NCBI GenBank assembly: GCA_902766585.1
Contig: CACXDV010000023.1
Location: forward strand, 1 to 6,069
Length of the DNA stretch: 6,069 nucleotides
Direction of reading: 5' to 3'
Source of the DNA: an uncultured Ruminococcus sp.
Lineage (GTDB): Bacteria; Bacillota; Clostridia; Oscillospirales; Acutalibacteraceae
Position 1 is the first letter of the stretch; the number at the start of each line of letters is the position of its first letter. Under the pieces are notes generated by a model that was given only the letters and a program-made list of their open reading frames with translations, was not told the origin of the DNA and did not search any database. Both the position numbers and the translations under genes were made by a program. Positions 3,520 to 6,069 of the stretch are shown here, piece by piece.

Positions 3520-6069
3520 ATGCAGAAAAAACTGTCACTTTTTAATTTTAAGCTGCTTTTCCTTCTTCCGGTAATACTGCTTGTTTTTCTTGCCGGAGTA
3601 TCACTCAGCTCACACGCTGTTAATATTCCGGCTCTTATTAAAAACGGCTCAGGCTATACTTCGATACTTTATGATAATTCAAACGGTCTTACTACCTCGG
3701 AATCAAATACAGTAGCTCAGACCGGAGACGGATTTATCTGGATCGGAGGCTACAGCGGTCTTGTCAGATATAATGGAAACAGCTTTTACCGATATGATTC
3801 ATCATCAGGCATATCAAGTGTAGTAAGCCTGTTTGTTGATTCACAGGACAGGCTGTGGATAGGTACAAATGACAGCGGCGTTGCCGTTATGGAAAATAAT
3901 GAATTCCGCTTTTTCAATCATTCAGACGGACTCAGCTCAGGCTCTGTACGCTCTATTTCAGAGGATAACTACGGCAATATAATCATCGCAACAACAATGG
4001 GACTTGCCTATATCAACGATGATATGCAGCTCTACCTCATAAATGAACCTCAGATCAATAAAGAATACATTCTCGAGCTTACAAAGGGAAAGGACGATAT
4101 CATTTACGGCATTACTCTGAGCGGTGGCATATTTACTGTCGAAAATCTCAGGGTGACTGCTTATTACAGCTCCAAGGATATGGGTATCCCGCTTGTCAAA
4201 TCTATTTATCCTGATCCTGAGAATAATGACTTCGTTTACCTCGGTACAGAAGAATCAAGCATTGTTTACGGCAGCCTTAAGGACGAAATGAAAAATAAAA
4301 AAGTCCTTTCTGTTGCTCCTCATACTGAGGTTAACATGATCCGTACTATAAACGATCAGATATGGTGCTGTGATGACAGCGGCATAGGTTATTTTGAAGG
4401 CGATAAATTTATCCCTCTTGATGATGTTCCAATGACTAACTCTGTTGTTGAAATGATGACGGATTATGAAGGAAATCTTTGGTTCTGTTCTTCAAGACAG
4501 GGACTTATGAAAATAGTTTTAAACCGCTTCATTGATATCTCCAAGCTCGCAAAGCTTGAAAATATGACAGTAAACTCTACACTCCGCTACAAAGATGAGC
4601 TTTATATCGCCACGGACAGCGGTCTGCATATTCTTAATGCGGAATATAAGGAAAAGCATAATGATCTTACCAAGCTTCTTGAAAACGTAAGAATAAGATG
4701 TGTCAAAACTGATAAAAACAATAATATCTGGCTCTGTACCTACAGTGATAACGGTCTTGTGCTTTACGATGCCGAAAAGGATACCTATAAGCTTTACACA
4801 ACGGATAACGGTCTTGCTTCAGACCGTGTCCGTATGATAAAGGAGCTTGCCGACGGAAGAATTGCTGTTGCTACAAACTTCGGAATGAACATAATCAAAG
4901 ACGGTAAGGTGACCGATACCTTCGACAGCTCGGCGGGTATCAGCAATCTTGAGATCCTTACCATAGAAGAAAATGATGACGGAAGGATCTATCTCGGAAG
5001 CGATGGTGACGGTATCTATATCATAAAGGGTAAAGAGGTTTCAAGGCTCGGTCTTGAGGATGGACTTTCATCAGAAGTTATCCTCAGAATAAAAAAGGAT
5101 CCGAAGCTGAATATCTATTGGGTCGTAACAAGTAACTCCCTCGCTTATCTCAAGGATGATAAGATAACAACTCTTACCAATTTCCCATATTCAAATAATT
5201 TTGATCTTTTCTTTGATGATAATAATCGCGCATGGATCCTCGGAAGCTCAGGAATTTATGTTGTTGACAAGAATGATCTCATTAACAACGAAAAAATGGA
5301 ATATACCCTTTTTGATACAAAATGCGGTCTGCCTTCTGTACCTACTGCTAATTCCTACAGCCATATCGACAGCGACGGAACACTTTATATATCCGCAGGC
5401 GCAGGCGTGAGCAGTGTCAACATAAACCAAAAGACCGCCGATACCTCCTCTATCAAGCTTGCTGTATCATATATCAGCATAGATGATGAGCTGATCAGCC
5501 TGAAGGAAAAAACATCAATTACCATTCCTGCTAATGCCAAGCGTATCAATATCTATGCCAATGCTTTTACATACTCTCTGAATAACCCCTCTGTTTCCTA
5601 CTATCTTGAAGGCTTCGACAGCAAGCCTACAGAGCTTTATAAACAGGAGCTCGATAATATCAGCTATACAAACCTTCGCGGCGGAACATATCAGTTTCAT
5701 CTTTCCGTGCTTAACCCCTCAACAAGAGAACCGGAAAAAACTATTACTGTTACTATCGAAAAACAAATGGCTTTCTATGAGACCATCTGGTTCCGTCTTA
5801 TAATCATTCTTGCAGCAATTTTACTTACAGCAGGTATACTCTATGCAATATTCAAAAGAAAAACCGCTATCCTTCTGAAAAAGCAGGAAGAGGATAAGAG
5901 ACTTATCAATGAAATGTCCCTCGCATTCGCAAAATGCGTTGACGTAAAAGACTCCTATACCAACGGTCACTCCTTCCGCGTCGCCAAATATACCGCTCTC
6001 TTTGCCGAAAGACTCGGTAAATCCAAGGAGGAAGTGGAAAAGATATTTAATATTGCACTTCTGCACGAT
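3520..6069 (+). CDS. Membrane sensor: two Reg_prop propellers, Y_Y_Y domain, HD-GYP-type output (3' end cut)
   Basis: The frame is open for 850 codons to the window edge with no stop. Residues about 10-30 form a hydrophobic anchor or uncleaved signal. Residues about 45-640 carry 14 blade motifs with a D-x-x-G-x-(I/L)-(W/Y)-(I/L)-G-type core, for example WIGG 74-77, LWIGT 112-116, LWFCS 320-324, IWLCT 403-407, IYLGS 490-494, AWILG 571-575. This count fits two seven-bladed propellers. About 645-745 is a Y_Y_Y domain (SYYLEGFD 693-700; YTNLRGGTYQF 716-726). A second membrane helix spans about 757-778, followed by a charged linker (779-800). The HD domain begins at about 801: D811, Y813, NGHSFRVAKY (815-824) and ALLHD, which ends the window at residue 850. 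The GHSxRVAxY pattern is typical of HD-GYP cyclic-di-GMP phosphodiesterases (family knowledge), but the GYP motif and most metal ligands are beyond the edge. The inferred topology is an outside sensor and a cytoplasmic HD output. The ligand is unknown; related propeller sensors in Bacteroidetes detect glycans. Confidence 0.9.
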   Translation, partial: MQKKLSLFNFKLLFLLPVILLVFLAGVSLSSHAVNIPALIKNGSGYTSILYDNSNGLTTSESNTVAQTGDGFIWIGGYSGLVRYNGNSFYRYDSSSGISSVVSLFVDSQDRLWIGTNDSGVAVMENNEFRFFNHSDGLSSGSVRSISEDNYGNIIIATTMGLAYINDDMQLYLINEPQINKEYILELTKGKDDIIYGITLSGGIFTVENLRVTAYYSSKDMGIPLVKSIYPDPENNDFVYLGTEESSIVYGSLKDEMKNKKVLSVAPHTEVNMIRTINDQIWCCDDSGIGYFEGDKFIPLDDVPMTNSVVEMMTDYEGNLWFCSSRQGLMKIVLNRFIDISKLAKLENMTVNSTLRYKDELYIATDSGLHILNAEYKEKHNDLTKLLENVRIRCVKTDKNNNIWLCTYSDNGLVLYDAEKDTYKLYTTDNGLASDRVRMIKELADGRIAVATNFGMNIIKDGKVTDTFDSSAGISNLEILTIEENDDGRIYLGSDGDGIYIIKGKEVSRLGLEDGLSSEVILRIKKDPKLNIYWVVTSNSLAYLKDDKITTLTNFPYSNNFDLFFDDNNRAWILGSSGIYVVDKNDLINNEKMEYTLFDTKCGLPSVPTANSYSHIDSDGTLYISAGAGVSSVNINQKTADTSSIKLAVSYISIDDELISLKEKTSITIPANAKRINIYANAFTYSLNNPSVSYYLEGFDSKPTELYKQELDNISYTNLRGGTYQFHLSVLNPSTREPEKTITVTIEKQMAFYETIWFRLIIILAAILLTAGILYAIFKRKTAILLKKQEEDKRLINEMSLAFAKCVDVKDSYTNGHSFRVAKYTALFAERLGKSKEEVEKIFNIALLHD

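Noticed and set aside
5821..6066. Minus-strand open frame of 81 codons under the HD domain
   Set aside because: It is antisense to the linker and HD domain, whose motifs are clearly coded on the plus strand.

Overview
The window looks like chromosomal DNA from a low-to-moderate G+C Gram-positive anaerobe of the class Clostridia. Strong AGGAGG-type ribosome binding sites, an rnfC-D-G-E gene order and AT-rich promoters support this. The Ruminococcus/Oscillospiraceae side of the class is my best guess, but the sequence alone does not settle the genus. There are two divergent transcription units separated by a 382-base AT-rich intergenic region.

Left unit (1-3137, minus strand): the first four genes of an Rnf operon, in the order rnfC, rnfD, rnfG, rnfE. 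rnfE is cut by the left window edge. Adjacent genes overlap by 1, 4 and 4 bases, so they are very probably one translationally coupled message. rnfA and rnfB are expected just beyond position 1. Together they would encode the membrane ferredoxin:NAD+ oxidoreductase, which couples electron flow from reduced ferredoxin to NAD+ with Na+ or H+ export. The cofactor motifs are present: two CxxCxxCxxxCP clusters in RnfC, ATPL-type and SGAT-type FMN-attachment threonines in RnfD and RnfG, and the paired membrane cysteines in RnfE.

Middle (3138-3519): no gene. It holds a candidate promoter for each direction, a near-perfect 17-bp palindrome roughly midway between them, a perfect 9-bp inverted repeat over the rightward -10 box, and three copies of a 7-mer (ATCTGAT or its complement).

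Right unit (3520-6069, plus strand): one large open gene that continues past the right edge, with 850 codons visible and no stop. It encodes an N-terminal membrane anchor, 14 propeller blade motifs (two seven-bladed Reg_prop propellers), a Y_Y_Y domain, a second membrane segment, a short charged linker, and the beginning of an HD-GYP-type phosphohydrolase domain that is cut exactly at its His-Asp pair. The extracellular part resembles the sensor half of the Bacteroides hybrid two-component systems, but the visible output is an HD domain instead of a histidine kinase. Its ligand is unknown. A functional link with Rnf is suggested only by the shared divergent control region.
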